NCBI GenBank assembly: GCA_016550485.1
Contig: JABXGV010000214.1
Location: 1-5,565 of the forward strand
From: an archaeon
Lineage (GTDB): Archaea; Asgardarchaeota; Hermodarchaeia; Hermodarchaeales; Hermodarchaeaceae
Direction: 5' to 3'
DNA: 5,565 bases
Shown here: positions 5,035 to 5,565 of the stretch, one piece after another
How the letters are laid out: each line of letters begins with the position of its first letter
Numbering within the stretch: position 1 is the stretch's first letter
Position numbers and translations under genes: made by a program
The notes under the pieces: generated by a model
Told to the model about the DNA's origin: nothing
Database searches by the model: none
The model's input: the letters and a program-made list of their open reading frames with translations, nothing else

Positions 5035-5565
5035 ATGGCGACGGTAAACGGCGTGAAGGAACGGTCAGTGGTCTGGCAAATCTACCGCGAAGCTATGCCA
5101 GTTCTACTGCTTACAGCGCTAGCGGAGCTATTGGCAGGCGGTTTGCTGCAAAACATTGAATGTTTTTACGCGATTCTCCCCGGCCTCGTTGTCTTGGTTC
5201 CGGGGTTGATGCAGCTCCGCGGCAACATCTCAACCAGCCTTGCCCAGCGGCTCGGCTCTGCCACCCACCTTGGACTCATTTCGTGGAAGCAGGGATTCAA
5301 CACACCCCTTCGCTCCAACATCAAAGCCTCACTGGTGCTCGTTACCGTGATGTCCTTTCTGCTTGGGCTTGGAGCCTGGGGTGCTACACAACTGGTAGCA
5401 TTCACAACCTTTCCATACGGAGTCGTTCTTGTCTCTCCCATGACACTACCCCGTTTTGTCACTGTCTCTATGGTGACTGCGCTCCTGGCAAGCCTAGTCC
5501 AAGTAACAACTACTGTGCTAGTTGCCCTCGTTGCCCACGCGCGAGGGCTGGACCCTGATAATCTC
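5035..5565 (+). CDS. mgtE: SLC41/MgtE-family divalent cation transporter, N-terminal part (3' end outside window)
   Basis: The first 177 codons of a polytopic membrane protein, open to the right edge with no stop. It would move Mg2+ or another divalent cation across the membrane. After about 13 residues it enters an MgtE membrane domain: WQIYREAMPVLLLTALAELLAGGLLQ-type first helix (14-40), FYAILPGLVVLVPGLMQLRGN (about 44-64), then ISTSLAQRLGSATHLGLI (65-82), a basic loop, and helices at about 99-121 and 125-168. It ends in GLDPDNL, the conserved Gly-x-Asp-Pro-Asp-Asn segment of these proteins. No N-terminal CBS or MgtE_N domains precede it, so it is the short SLC41-like form, often with two such domains in tandem. 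I chose ATG at 5035, nine bases after GGAG (5022-5025), the same spacing as znuC and znuB. ATG at 5032 is the alternative, and an in-frame TAG at 5020 bounds the frame. It follows znuB by 190 bp and is possibly co-regulated. Confidence 0.85.
   Translation, partial: MATVNGVKERSVVWQIYREAMPVLLLTALAELLAGGLLQNIECFYAILPGLVVLVPGLMQLRGNISTSLAQRLGSATHLGLISWKQGFNTPLRSNIKASLVLVTVMSFLLGLGAWGATQLVAFTTFPYGVVLVSPMTLPRFVTVSMVTALLASLVQVTTTVLVALVAHARGLDPDNL

Noticed and set aside
4962..5159. 65-codon + strand frame starting MSAQMNCSIRLTRS after GGTGAG
   Set aside because: It overlaps the start of the mgtE-type gene by about 125 bp in another frame and its product is Ser/Gly/Arg-rich with no recognisable fold. 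The mgtE-type frame explains this DNA far better.
5160..5558. 132-codon + strand frame and a 98-codon minus frame over the mgtE-type gene
   Set aside because: Both are shadows of the MgtE membrane domain. Their translations are Cys/Pro/Arg-rich and match no family, whereas the frame from 5035 gives clear helices and the GLDPDN segment.

Overview
The window looks archaeal, with moderate confidence; I cannot place it to phylum. The reasons are: a NikR-type ribbon-helix-helix/ACT metalloregulator; a metal-binding protein that has no lipobox and carries a C-terminal membrane anchor; a short SLC41/MgtE-type transporter half; A/T-rich TATA-like elements in otherwise roughly 50% GC DNA; and GGAG Shine-Dalgarno motifs 9-11 nt before most starts. 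An Asgard or euryarchaeal source would fit.

Region 1 (1-1510, + strand): the tail of one ABC-2 type permease, overlapping by 4 bp (GTGA) a second, complete ABC-2 permease. They probably form the membrane pair of an exporter whose ATPase lies upstream of the window. A 96-bp gap (1511-1606) separates this operon from the converging gene on the other strand; I see no T-tract terminator in it.

Region 2 (1607-4844): a metal-import locus. A periplasmic-type metal-binding protein (ZnuA/TroA family) is on the minus strand. Divergent from it is an operon nikR-znuC-znuB (regulator, ATPase, permease). The 119-bp divergent promoter (2684-2802) holds two inverted repeats and a further half-site, all built on ATTAAC/GTTAAT. 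They overlap the likely TATA boxes of both transcripts, so NikR probably autoregulates and controls the whole transporter. The regulator has the complete nickel-site ligand set of E. coli NikR, while the transporter belongs to the Zn/Mn family and its binding protein has lost two of the four usual ligands. The metal actually carried is therefore open.

Region 3 (4845-5565): a 190-bp spacer with a possible promoter, two small hairpins and a strong but apparently unused ribosome-binding site. It is followed by the N-terminal 177 codons of an SLC41/MgtE divalent-cation transporter that runs off the end of the window. Its reading frame has no stop before the window ends. The local theme from 1607 onward is divalent-metal transport under metal-responsive control.
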